Below, piece by piece: positions 18,343 through 28,940 of a DNA stretch of 64,000 nucleotides (positions are counted from its first letter, which is position 1; each line of letters begins with the position of its first letter). The stretch comes from Stieleria neptunia (GTDB lineage: Bacteria > Planctomycetota > Planctomycetia > Pirellulales > Pirellulaceae): NCBI RefSeq assembly GCF_007754155.1, contig NZ_CP037423.1:8552938-8616937 (forward strand), given 5' to 3'. Position numbers and translations under genes: made by a program. The notes beneath the pieces were generated by a model. That model saw nothing but the letters and a program-made list of their open reading frames with translations, was not told where the DNA came from and did no database searches.

Positions 18343-18984
18343 CTAGTCGACCAGCCCTAACCGAACGGCCCGGACCGCAACGTCGGTGCGATCCGAGGCC
18401 CCGGTCTTGCGCAAAATGTTCTGCACGTGTTCCTTGACGGTCTCGACACTGATCCCCAATGACTTGGCGATCTCACGGTTGCTCAGTCCGAACGCGATGT
18501 GACGCAGCACCTGGGCCTCGCGAGACGTCACCGGCAATTCCGGTGGAAGCTGTTGCGAGCGAATCGTCTCGGACATCTTTTTGCGAACGTTGTCCAGACG
18601 GCCACCCGGATACGCCGATCCGTTTTCGCACGCATGGCTGAGCGTCTGTTCGATCTTGGTTGCCGAATCACTCTTGAGCACGTAATCATGAGCCCCGTTG
18701 GCAACCGCTCGGGCAAGATAAACGGGGTAGTCGTACGCGCTGATCAAGACGACCGGCAAGTCGGGATGCGACTGGCGTATCGACATCAACAGCGTCAATC
18801 CGTCCATCTTCTTCATCTGGACATCGATCAGCACCGCGTCGAATCGGTCTTCATCCAGATGCCGCAACGCGCTCTCGCCGTCGGGAACCATTTGCGCGAC
18901 GCTAACCGCCGTCCCGACCAGTAACTCCATGAGCCCGAGACGAGCTGCTTCATGGTCATCGACGACCAGCGTTTTTAACGACAT
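18343..18984 (-). CDS. NarL/FixJ-type response regulator (LuxR HTH)
   Basis: 213 residues. An N-terminal receiver has acidic D9/D10, phosphoacceptor D54 (VLIDVQ) and the conserved Lys (VLKSDSA). The C-terminal LuxR/GerE helix-turn-helix reads VTSREAQVLRHIAFGLSNREIAKSLGIS..TVKEHV. This is a complete two-domain regulator; the partner kinase is not in the window. It is convergent with the nitrate operon and divergent from the NtrC-type regulator, with a 310-bp shared promoter region. NarL-type regulators often answer nitrate/nitrite, but the signal here is unknown. Confidence 0.92.
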   Translation of the reverse strand: MSLKTLVVDDHEAARLGLMELLVGTAVSVAQMVPDGESALRHLDEDRFDAVLIDVQMKKMDGLTLLMSIRQSHPDLPVVLISAYDYPVYLARAVANGAHDYVLKSDSATKIEQTLSHACENGSAYPGGRLDNVRKKMSETIRSQQLPPELPVTSREAQVLRHIAFGLSNREIAKSLGISVETVKEHVQNILRKTGASDRTDVAVRAVRLGLVD

Positions 18985-19294
18985 TGCGATCCTACGTGCT
19001 TCTGATTTGATTCCAAATCGCTCCAGCTGACGCCTGGGAGCGGACTCTCCTAAAAATGGCGTATTTGCGACTGAAGTGTGGGTCTAATATGAGAATATTT
19101 CGCATATCCCCCTAGCCCAACCCCCCAAAATGGGCGCACATTTGCAAAAACAGCAGTAAGACTGGGGGGAGGGCACAGCGAAACACACGATTTGGATTTT
19201 GCTCGGACGCTAACGGCAACGTAGGAAAACGTGAGAGAGAACGCGTCTGCTGTCGCGCTCGGCCCCGATTCCTCGCACGATCCCCACGCCCGAC
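18985..19294. promoter_or_regulatory. Shared promoter region of two divergent response regulators, with imperfect palindrome
   Basis: 310 bp with no gene. At 19087-19107 lies ATATGAGAA-TAT-TTCGCATAT, an AT-rich palindrome with 8 of 10 pairs matching, in an otherwise GC-rich window. It sits between the two divergent starts and is a plausible operator for one or both regulators. A run of C and G tracts follows (19110-19170). Confidence 0.45.
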
Positions 19295-20746
19295 ATGAAT
19301 GAATCCGCCTCCATTTTGCTCGTCGACGATGATTGGCACTTGGTCCAGTCGATGGCCGAATGGCTGCGGGAAATTGGACACACGGTCCACGTGGCGGATT
19401 GTCTAAACGGCGCCAAAGCGAGCCAGGCCGAACATCGTTTCGACCTGGTGATCACGGACCTTCGCCTGCGTGACGAAGACGGGTTCGAGCTGATCCACCA
19501 CACGCGGCAAAAGCACCCGGAAACCACGGTGCTGGTGATGACCGGTTACGCGACGCCCGACACGGCGATCGAAGCGATCAAAGCCGGCGCGTTCGACTTA
19601 TTGACCAAGCCGCTGATCGACGACGAGTTGAATCTGGCGATCAGCCGCGCGGTTTCCCAACGAGACATCACGTTGGAGAACCAAAAGCTCCGCCAGCGAC
19701 TCGATAGCCGAAGCGGGCTGGAGAACATTCTCAGCCACGACTATCGGATGATGAAAATCTTCGACGTGATCGATAGCGTGGCCGATGCCAGGGCATCGAT
19801 CTTGATCACCGGCGAAAATGGGACCGGCAAAAGCATGATCGCCCGTGCCATCCACGAACGCAGTGCACGTCGTGGCAAACCGTTCGTCGAAGTCGCCTGC
19901 GGGGCACTACCGGACAATCTGCTCGAGAGCGAATTATTCGGCCACGTCAAAGGTGCGTTTACCGGCGCCAGCGGCGACCGAGTCGGCAAGTTTCAATTGG
20001 CCGACAAGGGCACCTTGTTTCTGGACGAAATCGGAACCGCGACCGCGGCGATGCAGGTCAAACTGCTGCGAGTGCTTCAGGAATTTCAGTTCGAACAACT
20101 CGGCGGCACGCAAACACACTCGGTCGATACGCGGGTGATCCTGGCGACCAACGAAGACCTCTCCCGCGCGGTGACCGAAGGCTCGTTCCGACAAGATTTG
20201 TACTACCGGATCAACGTCGTCAACATCGTGCTGCCCTCGCTGCGAGAGCGCGTCGGCGACATTCCTTTGCTGGTCGATCACTTCCTCCGCGAAGCCGCTG
20301 AGACGTGCGACCGGGAGATCGAAGGCTTTGATCAACACGCCATGGCCACCCTGCAAGCGTATCGTTGGCCCGGCAACGTTCGACAATTGCAAAACGTCGT
20401 CGAGCGTGCGGTGCTGCTGTCTCGCGAGAACGTGCTGACACTGGAAGATTTGCCGCCGGAGATCTTGGGCCGCGTGGCAGATCCGCTGGCATCGGCGATC
20501 CCACAGACCGCTGGCGAAAACACGCTCAAACCCTTCGCGATGACACCGGCCAGTTATCAAAACAAGAGTCTACGCGAAGCACTCGAAGGCCCCGAACGCG
20601 AGATCATCCTGCATTCGCTCCGCCGCCACAATTGGAACCGAGCGGCAACGGCCGACGCCTTGGAAATCAATCGCACCACGCTCTACAAAAAAATGAAGCG
20701 GCTGGGTCTGGACGATCCAAGACTGCAATTCGCCATGGAAGGGTAG
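19295..20746 (+). CDS. Sigma-54-dependent NtrC-family response regulator
   Basis: 483 residues. Receiver domain with D11-D13 and phosphoacceptor D55 ([12 protein letters not shown]); AAA+ domain with Walker A GENGTGKS (173-180), the sigma-54 contact loop GAFTGA (220-225) and Walker [11 protein letters not shown]-finger region and a Fis-type HTH at the C terminus ([22 protein letters not shown]). It should activate RpoN promoters when phosphorylated. No kinase lies beside it. With a sigma-54-like promoter before nrtA, control of nitrate assimilation is a natural hypothesis, not shown. Confidence 0.95.
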   Translation: MNESASILLVDDDWHLVQSMAEWLREIGHTVHVADCLNGAKASQAEHRFDLVITDLRLRDEDGFELIHHTRQKHPETTVLVMTGYATPDTAIEAIKAGAFDLLTKPLIDDELNLAISRAVSQRDITLENQKLRQRLDSRSGLENILSHDYRMMKIFDVIDSVADARASILITGENGTGKSMIARAIHERSARRGKPFVEVACGALPDNLLESELFGHVKGAFTGASGDRVGKFQLADKGTLFLDEIGTATAAMQVKLLRVLQEFQFEQLGGTQTHSVDTRVILATNEDLSRAVTEGSFRQDLYYRINVVNIVLPSLRERVGDIPLLVDHFLREAAETCDREIEGFDQHAMATLQAYRWPGNVRQLQNVVERAVLLSRENVLTLEDLPPEILGRVADPLASAIPQTAGENTLKPFAMTPASYQNKSLREALEGPEREIILHSLRRHNWNRAATADALEINRTTLYKKMKRLGLDDPRLQFAMEG

Positions 20747-20971
20747 CAACGTGGGGTAAGCTTCCAGCTTGCCTCACGTCATCTCACCAGCCTTGTTCCC
20801 AGGCTCCACCTGGGAACACACTGTCTCGGAGGCTCCCGCCTCCTGGCTGCCGCGGGCATGTGGCGGGAGCCACACCGGCCTTACGTTCCAAGGCAGAGCC
20901 TTGGAACGAGGTTGAAGTGGGGTGAGCTTCCAGCTTGCCAGACGTCACGCACCGCGTGACCGGACGTCATC
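20747..20971. repeat. Palindromic repeat cluster
   Basis: Contains GTGGGGTAAGCTTCCAGCTTGCC (about 20752-20774 and again near 20918-20940), the palindrome GTTCCCAGG..CCTGGGAAC at 20795-20817 and CGTTCCAAGG..CCTTGGAACG at 20884-20908. It lies between convergent genes (the NtrC-type regulator and purN). No gene is seen. Confidence 0.8.
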
Positions 20972-21556
20972 TCAGCTCAACGTCCGCAGCGCCGCCGGCA
21001 GGGCGTCGCATTCTTGCTCAAAAACTCGGGCGGCGAGCGTGTCGGGTGTGTCATCGGGGAGCACGTCGCAGGCACGCTGCAGGATGATCGGGCCGTGGTC
21101 GTACTGGTTGTCGACAAAGTGCACGGTGCAACCGCTGATCGTCACGCCGCGCTTGATCGCGGCTGCGTGGACATTGTGACCATACATGCCTTGGCCCCCG
21201 AACGCCGGCAACAGCGACGGGTGAATGTTGATCACGCGGTTTTCGAAATCGTCGGGGATCAACACGTGTTTCAAAAACCCTGCCATCACGACGTACTTCG
21301 CGCCGCAGCGGCGAACCGGGTCGAACATCGCGTCACTGTAACTCGCATCATCATGATCACATTTGCGAATCACCTGGGTCTCGATGCCATCGACCTTGGC
21401 GATCTCGACACCGCGGACGCCGCCGCGACTGCTGATCACCAACCGGACATCGATCGGCAGGCCGTGCTCGTCGCGATGCCGCAACAGGTTTTCCAGCGTC
21501 CTGCCGCCGCCGCTTAGAAACACGGCGATCGGCAGTTTGGTCGTCTCGCCGCTCAT
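20972..21556 (-). CDS. purN: Phosphoribosylglycinamide formyltransferase PurN
   Basis: 194 residues, normal for PurN. The N-terminal [13 protein letters not shown] phosphate-binding loop and the catalytic [17 protein letters not shown] motif are present, with the conserved Asp in [16 protein letters not shown]. It transfers a formyl group from 10-formyl-tetrahydrofolate to GAR in purine synthesis, in the cytoplasm. Its ATG overlaps the ileS stop by 4 bases, so it is translated from the same message. Confidence 0.95.
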   Translation of the reverse strand: MSGETTKLPIAVFLSGGGRTLENLLRHRDEHGLPIDVRLVISSRGGVRGVEIAKVDGIETQVIRKCDHDDASYSDAMFDPVRRCGAKYVVMAGFLKHVLIPDDFENRVINIHPSLLPAFGGQGMYGHNVHAAAIKRGVTISGCTVHFVDNQYDHGPIILQRACDVLPDDTPDTLAARVFEQECDALPAALRTLS

Positions 21557-24500
21557 GACGCGCTCGCCTTGGCGACGAACACGCCGCCGTGCTCCGACGC
21601 CGCCGAATCGACGCCCTCGATCGTGCCGATCTCCAGCGAGTCGGCCAGCGTTTCGTTGCAGATGTTCGATCGGTGTTCCTCAATCGCTTGGGTCACCTCG
21701 TCGCTGGCTGAATCGATCGCGACGCGGATCCGATCGGTGTACTGGCAATCGATCGCTTTGCGTTGATTCTGGATGCCGCGAATCAGATCGTTGGCGATCC
21801 CTTCACGCTGCAACTCCGGCGTGACTTTGGTGTGCAACACGACAACGGAACCGAGCCCCTGAGCCGCCGCCCAGCCCTCTTTGGCCTGCAAGCGGACTTC
21901 GATGTCGTCCCCATCCAATTCGATCACGTTGTCACCGAGCTGGAGCTTCACAACACCGTCGGCTTGCAACTGGTTCAACAATTCGTTTCCGTCGGCATCG
22001 GCGAGTGCCTTCTTGACCGCCGGCACTTGCTTGCCGACTTTCGGGCCGAGTCGTTTGAAGTTCGGAACAACCGTGTATTGGACGTACTGGTCGCCTTCGG
22101 TCGTGTAGTGAACCGCTTTGACGTTTAATTCTTCACGCACCAGGGCATCGTGGTTTTGCAGCCACGCGATCTGGGAATCATCGGTCAGAATCACCGTGAC
22201 TTCGGACAACGGCAAACGCACCTTCAGTTTCTCACTCGCCCGCGCGGCGCGTCCCAGCGAAGCGATCTCGCGCAACAGACGCATCGAATCGGACAGATCG
22301 GTATCGATCCGCTCGGCGTCGACCTCGGGAAAATCACACAGGTGAACGCTGCACAACGTCTTGTCGCCGAAGGGTTCGGTCAACCGTTGCCAAAGGGTAT
22401 CGGCCAGAAACGGCGTGAACGGAGCGGCCAGCTTGACCAGTTCCAACAGCGTTTCATACAGCGTCCAATAGGCGTCGTGTTTCTCTTGCGAATCCTTGTC
22501 GGCGGCCCAAAACCGATCGCGGCTGCGGCGGACGTACCAGTTACTCAACCCGTCCAAGAGCGAAGAGATGGCTTGGCAGGCGTTGTAGTTATCCAAGGCG
22601 TCCATGCGGTCGATCACTTTGGCGGTCGCCTGGTTGAGTTCCGACAGAATCCAACGATCGATCTCGCTCCGCTCCGATGCCGGCCGGTATTTCGGCGCCG
22701 ATGCCAGCGACGCCGGCGTCAATTGATCGTCGGCCGCGACGGCGTCACGCGGATCGAACCCGTCGATCTCGGCATAGATGGTGAAGAAGCTGAACGTGTT
22801 CCACAGGCGGAGCAAGAACTCGGGGATCGAATCCTTGATCGACTGCTCGGCATAGATGATCGAGTTCCAGGGCGCCTGATTGGCAAACAGGTACCACCGC
22901 AACGCGTCCGCACCGTAGCGGTCAAAGATCTCTTCGGGGCTGCGGTAATTCCGCAGACTCTTGGACATCTTGCCGACTTGTTTGTTGAATTTCTTGCCGG
23001 CATGCTGCTTGGTCTCGGACTCTTCCAACAGGATCGTTTTCTTTTTCTCGTCGTCTTCATGCTCCCACCATTGGGAGAGCATCAACCCGAGCACGATGCA
23101 GTTGCGGAACGGCAGCGGATAGTCGAGATCTTTGACCTTCGGTGTTTCCGCTTCGGAGCCCGGTTCGGCGACCGATGCCCCTTCGCCGAACAGCATCGTC
23201 GCAATCGCCAATTGGCTGTAGAACCAACCACGGGTCTGGTCGATCGCTTCGCTGATGAAGTCGGCGGGGAATTGCGATTGGAATTGCTGGTCACCGGTGT
23301 GCGGCCACCCCCATTGGGCGAACGGCATCGCACCGCTGTCGTACCAACAATCGATGACCTCGCTGACCCGCCGCATCCGTTTGCCATCGGCGAAGGGCGA
23401 ATCATACGTGACTTCGTCGATGTACGGTTTGTGGACCCGCAGATCGTCGACCAATTCCGGATTGGCCGCTTTGGCGTCCAACCAGACTTCGGTGCCTTGG
23501 ACCCCCGGCTTGGCCAGCAATTCCTCATAATCGCCGACCGCTTCCATGCGCCCGGTTTCTTCGCACACCCAGATCGGCAGCGGCGTGCCCCAGTAACGTT
23601 CACGCGACAGCGCCCAGTCGACGTTCGATTCCAGAAAATTCCCGAATCGCCCGTCACGAATGTGTTCGGGTTGCCAGCCGATCTGCGAATTGTTTTTCAG
23701 CATCAAGTCGCGGAACTTGGTCGTGCGGATGAACCAGCTTTGGCGCGGGTATTGGATCAGCGGGTCTTGATCGGCCCGCCAACAGAACGGGTAATCGTGC
23801 AGGTACTGTTCCTGCAAGAACATCAACCCGCGTTCTTTGAGGTCGCGTGAGAGAGCCTTGTCGGCGTCTTTGACCCAGACGCCGAGGAATGCTTCGGGCA
23901 CCGCTTCATTGAATTTTCCGTCTGGGCCGACCGCACAGAGCAATTCGGGTTGCTCGCCCTCGACAAACCGTCGTCGCTGTTCGTCATAGACTTCATAGTC
24001 GACTTCGCCGAACGCCGCCGCTTGATGGACGATCCCCGAACCGCTGTCGGTGGTGACAAAGTCGGCCGCGACGACGCGCCAGTAGTGGTGCTCCGTTTGG
24101 GCGTCACCGCTGGGCGACCGCAGCGTTCCGGTCGGGTCGCCGGTCGATTTCAGGTAGCCGTCAAACGGCGGCGTGTAGCGCAGACCGATCAGATCGGTGC
24201 CACGACACGTTTCCAACAGCTCGAATTCGCACTTCGCTTTGTCCGCGATTTTGTCGACCAGCGCCGACGCCAGATAAAACTCTTCGCCGGTTTCGCCGTG
24301 CTTGACCAACGAGTAGTCCAGTTCTGGATGAACGGCGGCGTACATGTTGCTGGGCAACGTCCACGGGGTCGTGGTCCAGACCAACAGACTGCGCGAGGCA
24401 TCGTCCACCAGGGGGAATTTGACGTAAACACTCGGATCGGCGACTTCCCGATAGCCCTGACCGACCTCGCCCGCGGACAGGGCTGTGCCACCCTGAGCCC

Positions 24501-25071
24501 ACCACCAGACGATCTTGTGGCCTTGGTAGAGCAGCCCGCGATCGAACAGATTCTTCAGACTCCACCAAACACTCTCGACGTAACTCTGGTGATAGGTCAC
24601 GTAGGCCTGTTCGAGATCGACCCAGAATCCCAGTCGTTCGGTCAATCGCTGCCACTCCTGCATGTAACGCCAAACCGATTGCTGGCATTTTTGGATGAAG
24701 GGCTCGACACCATAGGCCTCGATTTCCTCTTTGCTGTGGATCCCCAGCTCTTTGCCGACCTCGACTTCGACGGGCAGCCCGTGCGTGTCCCAGCCCGCTT
24801 TTCGCTCGCAACGATAGCCCCGCATGGTCTTGTAGCGGGGAAAGACGTCCTTGATCGCGCGGGTCAGACAGTGGCCCGGGTGCGGCATCCCGTTCGCCGT
24901 CGGGGGACCCTCAAAGAACACAAAAGGAGGTGCATCGGCGCGGCGCTGCAGCGATTGCTTGTAGACGTCGTTTTGCTGCCAAAACTCCAGCATTTGCTCT
25001 TCCAGAGCCGGAAATTTGGGGCTGGCGGGGGCGGCACGAAACGGGGCAGCGGAGTCAGACATCGTTGTCAT
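21553..25071 (-). CDS. ileS: Isoleucyl-tRNA synthetase (IleS2-like)
   Basis: 1172 residues, longer than the typical bacterial IleS (about 930) and closer to the IleS2/eukaryote-like class. The class I signature HIGH appears as HPGH ([17 protein letters not shown]), followed by [29 protein letters not shown], given here in two parts: [18 protein letters not shown] and [10 protein letters not shown]. The KMSKS loop is KMSKSLRNY. The editing domain and a long C-terminal region are present. IleS2-type enzymes are generally less sensitive to mupirocin, a family property not tested here. A second ATG three codons in is an alternative start. Confidence 0.97.
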   Translation of the reverse strand: MTTMSDSAAPFRAAPASPKFPALEEQMLEFWQQNDVYKQSLQRRADAPPFVFFEGPPTANGMPHPGHCLTRAIKDVFPRYKTMRGYRCERKAGWDTHGLPVEVEVGKELGIHSKEEIEAYGVEPFIQKCQQSVWRYMQEWQRLTERLGFWVDLEQAYVTYHQSYVESVWWSLKNLFDRGLLYQGHKIVWWWAQGGTALSAGEVGQGYREVADPSVYVKFPLVDDASRSLLVWTTTPWTLPSNMYAAVHPELDYSLVKHGETGEEFYLASALVDKIADKAKCEFELLETCRGTDLIGLRYTPPFDGYLKSTGDPTGTLRSPSGDAQTEHHYWRVVAADFVTTDSGSGIVHQAAAFGEVDYEVYDEQRRRFVEGEQPELLCAVGPDGKFNEAVPEAFLGVWVKDADKALSRDLKERGLMFLQEQYLHDYPFCWRADQDPLIQYPRQSWFIRTTKFRDLMLKNNSQIGWQPEHIRDGRFGNFLESNVDWALSRERYWGTPLPIWVCEETGRMEAVGDYEELLAKPGVQGTEVWLDAKAANPELVDDLRVHKPYIDEVTYDSPFADGKRMRRVSEVIDCWYDSGAMPFAQWGWPHTGDQQFQSQFPADFISEAIDQTRGWFYSQLAIATMLFGEGASVAEPGSEAETPKVKDLDYPLPFRNCIVLGLMLSQWWEHEDDEKKKTILLEESETKQHAGKKFNKQVGKMSKSLRNYRSPEEIFDRYGADALRWYLFANQAPWNSIIYAEQSIKDSIPEFLLRLWNTFSFFTIYAEIDGFDPRDAVAADDQLTPASLASAPKYRPASERSEIDRWILSELNQATAKVIDRMDALDNYNACQAISSLLDGLSNWYVRRSRDRFWAADKDSQEKHDAYWTLYETLLELVKLAAPFTPFLADTLWQRLTEPFGDKTLCSVHLCDFPEVDAERIDTDLSDSMRLLREIASLGRAARASEKLKVRLPLSEVTVILTDDSQIAWLQNHDALVREELNVKAVHYTTEGDQYVQYTVVPNFKRLGPKVGKQVPAVKKALADADGNELLNQLQADGVVKLQLGDNVIELDGDDIEVRLQAKEGWAAAQGLGSVVVLHTKVTPELQREGIANDLIRGIQNQRKAIDCQYTDRIRVAIDSASDEVTQAIEEHRSNICNETLADSLEIGTIEGVDSAASEHGGVFVAKASAS

Positions 25072-25409
25072 GGGAAGCTGAAACGGGTTTTTCGGAGCGA
25101 ATGCGAAGCGGGATTGTAATGGGATTTCGGCGTTTGACGTAGGCGGAGTGTTGGGGGAACGCGGATCGGTTTACGGGGTCGGTCTCGCCCCTGGGGGTCG
25201 GTGGAGGCAAGAGGGGAAATAAGACCAATGGGACACATACGACTTATGGGTCCTATCGGTCGCATTGGTCCTATCTCTGCCTGAATGCCCGCCAGGCGGG
25301 CAGACCCCCGCACATTTTCACTCATCCGCAAAGTCAACCTTGCCGATAAACTTGTTTGTGTAGCTGCGCTTCGACGCTCCGCCGCCCCAAACTTTCGCCG
25401 CCCCAGTTG
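25072..25409. other. Intergenic region with short repeated words
   Basis: 338 bp between divergent ileS and mlaE. Around 25220-25275 the words GACCAATGGGAC, TTATGGGTCCTATCGG and GCATTGGTCCTATC form overlapping direct and inverted repeats of a (C)CAATGGGAC-like motif. Both promoters must lie here but no convincing -35/-10 pair was recognised. Confidence 0.4.
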
Positions 25410-26300
25410 ATGTCGCTTTCGGTTTCCACACAAAACGATCCAGCGCCACGACGGCCCGAGAACGGGTCGGTCACGATTCGGGACATGCTTTACGCCTGGG
25501 TGGTTCAGTGGGGTGCGGCGGTGGTCGATGGCGTTGCCACGGTTGGCGATATCGCGATGTTCGCCTGGCAGATGGTGGTTTGGATTTTCACACGGCTACC
25601 GCAGCGTGGAACCCTGCTGATCAATTTCTATCAAATCGGCGTGCTCAGTCTGCCGGTGGTGGCGTTGACCGGGACGTTCATCGGGATGGTGTTGGCCGTC
25701 CAAAGCTATTACCAGTTTCACGCGATCGGGTTGGAAAGCCATCTGGGTGTGGTGATCAACACCTCGCTGGTCCGGGAGCTGGGTCCGGTGTTGGCGGCGA
25801 CGATGTTGGCCGGTCGGGTCGGCAGCGCGATGGCGGCGGTGTTGGGGACGATGCGTGTGACCGAACAAATCGACGCGCTGACGACGATGGGTGCCGATCC
25901 GATTCACTACTTGGTGGTGCCTCGGTTTTTGGCCTGCATCTTTTTGATTCCGGCGCTCACGATCATGGCGGATTTCATGGGGATTGTCGGCGGCTACTTT
26001 TACAGCGTCATGGTGCTGGAAATCGATCATGCGGCCTATCTGACACACTCGCGTGACGGCGTGGTCGGATTCGATTTGTTCAGCGGCGTGTTCAAGAGCG
26101 TCTTCTTTGGCGGGATGATCGCAGTGATCAGTTGCTACCAAGGCTTTCATTGCAAACCGGGCGCCGAGGGCGTCGGCAAAGCGGCGACGCAAGCATTCGT
26201 GTATTCGTTCGTGATGATCTTGGCCATCGATTTGTTCTTGAACATCATCTTGGACAAAATCTATTTCGCCATGTACCCCGCGGGAGCGAACATCCTATGA
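25410..26300 (+). CDS. mlaE: MlaE-family ABC lipid-transport permease
   Basis: 296 residues from the ATG at 25410; a later ATG at 25485 is possible. It shows the MlaE/YrbE permease pattern: LPVVALTGTFIGMVLAVQSYYQF, given in parts as LPVVALTGTFIGMVLA and VQSYYQFHAIG, then VVINTSLVRELGPVLAATM, GRVGSAMAAVLGTM, ALTTMGADPIHYLVVPR, and five to six membrane segments. In the Mla system this subunit moves phospholipids between the inner membrane and the MCE protein. Its stop overlaps the mlaF start (ATGA). Confidence 0.94.
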   Translation: MSLSVSTQNDPAPRRPENGSVTIRDMLYAWVVQWGAAVVDGVATVGDIAMFAWQMVVWIFTRLPQRGTLLINFYQIGVLSLPVVALTGTFIGMVLAVQSYYQFHAIGLESHLGVVINTSLVRELGPVLAATMLAGRVGSAMAAVLGTMRVTEQIDALTTMGADPIHYLVVPRFLACIFLIPALTIMADFMGIVGGYFYSVMVLEIDHAAYLTHSRDGVVGFDLFSGVFKSVFFGGMIAVISCYQGFHCKPGAEGVGKAATQAFVYSFVMILAIDLFLNIILDKIYFAMYPAGANIL

Positions 26301-27100
26301 GTGATTCTGCGGTGAAGCATCTGATCGACGTGCAGCAGTTGCATGTCGATTTTCACGGCCAAAAAATCTTGAAAGACATTAGCGTTTCGATCGAATCCGG
26401 AGAGACGGTCGCGGTGATCGGAGAAAGCGGTTGCGGAAAAACCGTGTTCATGAAAACGATCGTCGGGCTGATCCCACCGACTCGCGGCACGATCCAATTT
26501 GACGGGCAAGACCTCTCGACACTGTCGCCGGCTGCGCTCAGCGACGTCCGCCGACGATTCGGTTTCGTGTTTCAAAACGCGGCGTTGTTCGACAGCATGA
26601 CGATCTTTGACAACGTCGCGTTTCCGATGCGGCAATCGACCACCGCCGATGAGGACGAGATTCACGAACGGGTGTTGAAACATCTTCAAGAAGTCGGATT
26701 GCCACCGACGGTGATTTCGAAACGTCCGAGCGAATTGAGTGGCGGGATGCGAAAACGCGTCGGCATTGCCCGCGCGATCATCTTACAGCCCGAATTGGTC
26801 GTCTACGATGAACCGACAACGGGACTGGATCCGATCATGAGCGACGTGATCAACGAACTGATGTTGGACGTGCGACAACGCTATCCGGTCACCAGTGTGA
26901 TCGTCACGCATGACATGCGAACGGCCCAAAAGGTGTCCGACCGCGTGTTGATGTTTTACCCGCGGGCAAGACTGGCCAAAGGCGAACCCCAGGTGCTCTA
27001 CGATGGTCCGCCCGCCGGGCTGGATCAATGCGACGACGATCGGGTGCGTCAATTCGTTCGCGGCGAAGCCGGCCAGCGTCTGATGGAGATAACGGGTTAA
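26297..27100 (+). CDS. mlaF: MlaF-family ABC ATPase
   Basis: 267 residues from the ATG overlapping the mlaE stop. Walker A GESGCGKT, Q-loop VFQNAALFDSMT, signature LSGGMRKRVGIAR, Walker B LVVYDEPTTGLDP and H-loop VIVTHDM are all intact. The FQNAALFDSMTIFDNVAFP region is typical of MlaF. It powers the MlaE permease, and the next gene encodes the MCE partner; no MlaB (STAS) gene is adjacent. Confidence 0.94.
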   Translation: MSDSAVKHLIDVQQLHVDFHGQKILKDISVSIESGETVAVIGESGCGKTVFMKTIVGLIPPTRGTIQFDGQDLSTLSPAALSDVRRRFGFVFQNAALFDSMTIFDNVAFPMRQSTTADEDEIHERVLKHLQEVGLPPTVISKRPSELSGGMRKRVGIARAIILQPELVVYDEPTTGLDPIMSDVINELMLDVRQRYPVTSVIVTHDMRTAQKVSDRVLMFYPRARLAKGEPQVLYDGPPAGLDQCDDDRVRQFVRGEAGQRLMEITG

Positions 27101-27102
27101 TC

Positions 27103-28353
27103 ATGGACGATAGCAGACTGAAATTCGGCGTCGGCGTGCTGGTCATCGCCGCCATCGGGATCGGAATCATCCTGACGTTCTTGTTCGGCGCCGTGCCACG
27201 CGTGTTGACCGGTGAAGTCCGACTATTGGTTCAATTCCCGACCGCCGAGGGCATCAACTCCAACTCGCCGGTGCTGTTGCGTGGCGTTGAAATCGGACGC
27301 GTCATCGACAAAGAACTGCGCGAGAACGATGTCTTGCTGACCATCGGGATCGATCCCAAATACCAAAACAACTTGACCCATGAGTACCTCCCCAAAATCA
27401 AAACGAAATCGATCATCACCGGGGACGCGAAACTGGAGTTCGTCAAAGGAACCGAAGACGAATTGCTGGCGGTCCATAAAGGACGGTTGCAGACGATTCG
27501 CGGCGAAACGTACACCCACGAACAGTTAATCTCCTACGGAACACCCGCGTCCGACCCCTTCAGTTTGGTGTTCAATTTGGAAGACGAAGTCCGTGAAACG
27601 CTGGAGGCGGTCCAGTCGGCCAGCGGGTCGTTGCAATCGGTCGGTGACAACGTCAACCAACTGGTCCAGAATGCCGACGGTGTGGTCCAGAACGCCGAGG
27701 GGCAATTTGGCGACGTCGCGCAAGACGCCCGCAACGCGCTGATCGAATTCCAGGGCGCGATGCGCGACATTCGCAATGTGATCGGCAACCCCGAACTCCG
27801 CGACAGTCTGGCCGAAGCGCTTCGCGAACTTCCGCTCGTGCTGACCGAAGCCCAAACCACGCTGCAGTCGACCCAACGAACCTTTGAAAGTTTTGAACGC
27901 GTCGGACAGCGGTTTGAGAACGTCGGCGTCGCGGCGGAGAAAACGGTGCAGAACGTCGACCAAACCATCGACACCGTCCGCAACACCATCGAATCCGCCG
28001 AGCGGGCGATCGTGAATGTCGAAAAAATCACCGATCCGATCGCTGAAAACAGTGACGAACTGGTCGTCCAAGTCCTCAAGAACCTGGCCAACCTGGACCG
28101 TACTTTGTTGGAAGTGGAACGGTTCGGCGCCGGATTGAACAACAGCAACGGAACGATCCGCCGATTGCTCGATGACGAAGACATCTATTGGCAGATCCGA
28201 CGCACCATTGAAAACGTCGAACTGGCGACCGCCAAGATTCGCCCGATCCTGGACGACGTTCGGATCTTCAGCGACAAAATCGCCCGCGACCCACGCCAGT
28301 TGGGCGTCAAGGGAGCCCTCGACAAACGCGGCAGCGGACTGGGATTGAAATAG
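27103..28353 (+). CDS. mlaD: MlaD-like MCE-domain protein
   Basis: 416 residues, longer than E. coli MlaD (183). An N-terminal membrane anchor (VLVIAAIGIGIILTFLFGA) is followed by one MCE domain (RLLVQFPTAEGINSNSPVLL, then RGVEIGRVI). About residues 180-390 are a long Gln/Asn/Val-rich heptad region (repeated VQNADG, VQNAEG, VENVD-like units) predicted to form coiled coil. In MCE proteins such helices can build a tube across the periplasm. It starts 2 bases after the mlaF stop. It is the last gene of the mlaEFD operon. Confidence 0.92.
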   Translation: MDDSRLKFGVGVLVIAAIGIGIILTFLFGAVPRVLTGEVRLLVQFPTAEGINSNSPVLLRGVEIGRVIDKELRENDVLLTIGIDPKYQNNLTHEYLPKIKTKSIITGDAKLEFVKGTEDELLAVHKGRLQTIRGETYTHEQLISYGTPASDPFSLVFNLEDEVRETLEAVQSASGSLQSVGDNVNQLVQNADGVVQNAEGQFGDVAQDARNALIEFQGAMRDIRNVIGNPELRDSLAEALRELPLVLTEAQTTLQSTQRTFESFERVGQRFENVGVAAEKTVQNVDQTIDTVRNTIESAERAIVNVEKITDPIAENSDELVVQVLKNLANLDRTLLEVERFGAGLNNSNGTIRRLLDDEDIYWQIRRTIENVELATAKIRPILDDVRIFSDKIARDPRQLGVKGALDKRGSGLGLK

Positions 28354-28656
28354 CAATCAAGTTCGTCATGCCAACGCGCGTCCTGGCCGACCTCTCAGAG
28401 TGATGGCAGAATGATTCGGGGCAGAATCATGGAGAGGCAGTCGATCCCCGGTATGGCGAATGGGTTCGTCATCGTTTTGCCCCCATTGTTTTGCCCCCAT
28501 CATCCCGTCCTCCATCCTTCTGCCCCGCATGATTCTGCCTTTTTGTCTCGAAATCGCCGATTCTGCTGACAGATTCCCCAACTCACTGCGTGTATTCTAC
28601 CGCTTCGCAATGCCCGCCAGCAGTCGAGTTGAATTTGCCCGTTCCAGAAACACGAC
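28354..28656. repeat. Intergenic region with ATTCTGCC-type repeats
   Basis: About 300 bp without an intact gene. GGCAGAATGATTCGGGGCAG and GGCAGAATCATG near 28404-28432 are matched on the other strand by CATGATTCTGCC near 28527-28539, an inverted pair about 100 bases apart. Between them are repeats of CATCGTTTTGCCCCCATTG type (28474-28500). The same vocabulary makes the tandem arrays at 30.96 and 63.44 kb. Confidence 0.65.
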
Positions 28657-28908
28657 TTGACCCGCAGCGGAACGTTGGCCGGAACACCGGAATACATGTC
28701 GCCGGAACAAGCTCGCGGAGATTCCATCGATCATCGAACGGATCTGTTCAGTTTGGGAAGCGTTCTGTACGCCATGTGTACCGGGAGTCCGCCGTATACA
28801 TCGGACAGTTGTTACGGCGTGCTGCGTCGGATCGTCGAAGAACAACCACGACCGATCAGCGAATTCAATCCCGATGTTCCCGGCTGGATGTGCCGGTTGG
28901 CCCCCTGA
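28657..28908 (+). pseudogene. Ser/Thr protein kinase fragment (C-lobe remnant)
   Basis: About 83 codons match only the activation segment and part of the C lobe of a Hanks-type kinase: LTRSGTLAGTPEYMSPEQARG followed by DLFSLGSVLYAMCTGSPPY and PRPISEFNPDVPGWMC. The first motif is given in parts here as GTLAGTPEYMSPEQARG. The catalytic loop (HRDLKPxN), DFG and the whole N lobe are absent, similarity stops abruptly after PGWMC, and a stop codon follows. This is what remains of a larger kinase gene, probably of the planctomycete kinase/WD40 type. It lies just before a gene for a secreted protein. Confidence 0.85.
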
Positions 28909-28940
28909 CTCCGAATGACCGACCCAGCTGGAGAATTTCG

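Noticed and set aside
22150..23850. 566-codon open frame antisense to ileS
   Set aside because: No domain or motif; ileS is intact in the other frame.
28590..28940. N-terminal extension of the Wza-like protein
   Set aside because: It runs out of frame across the kinase remnant and would hide the signal peptide that begins at 28941.
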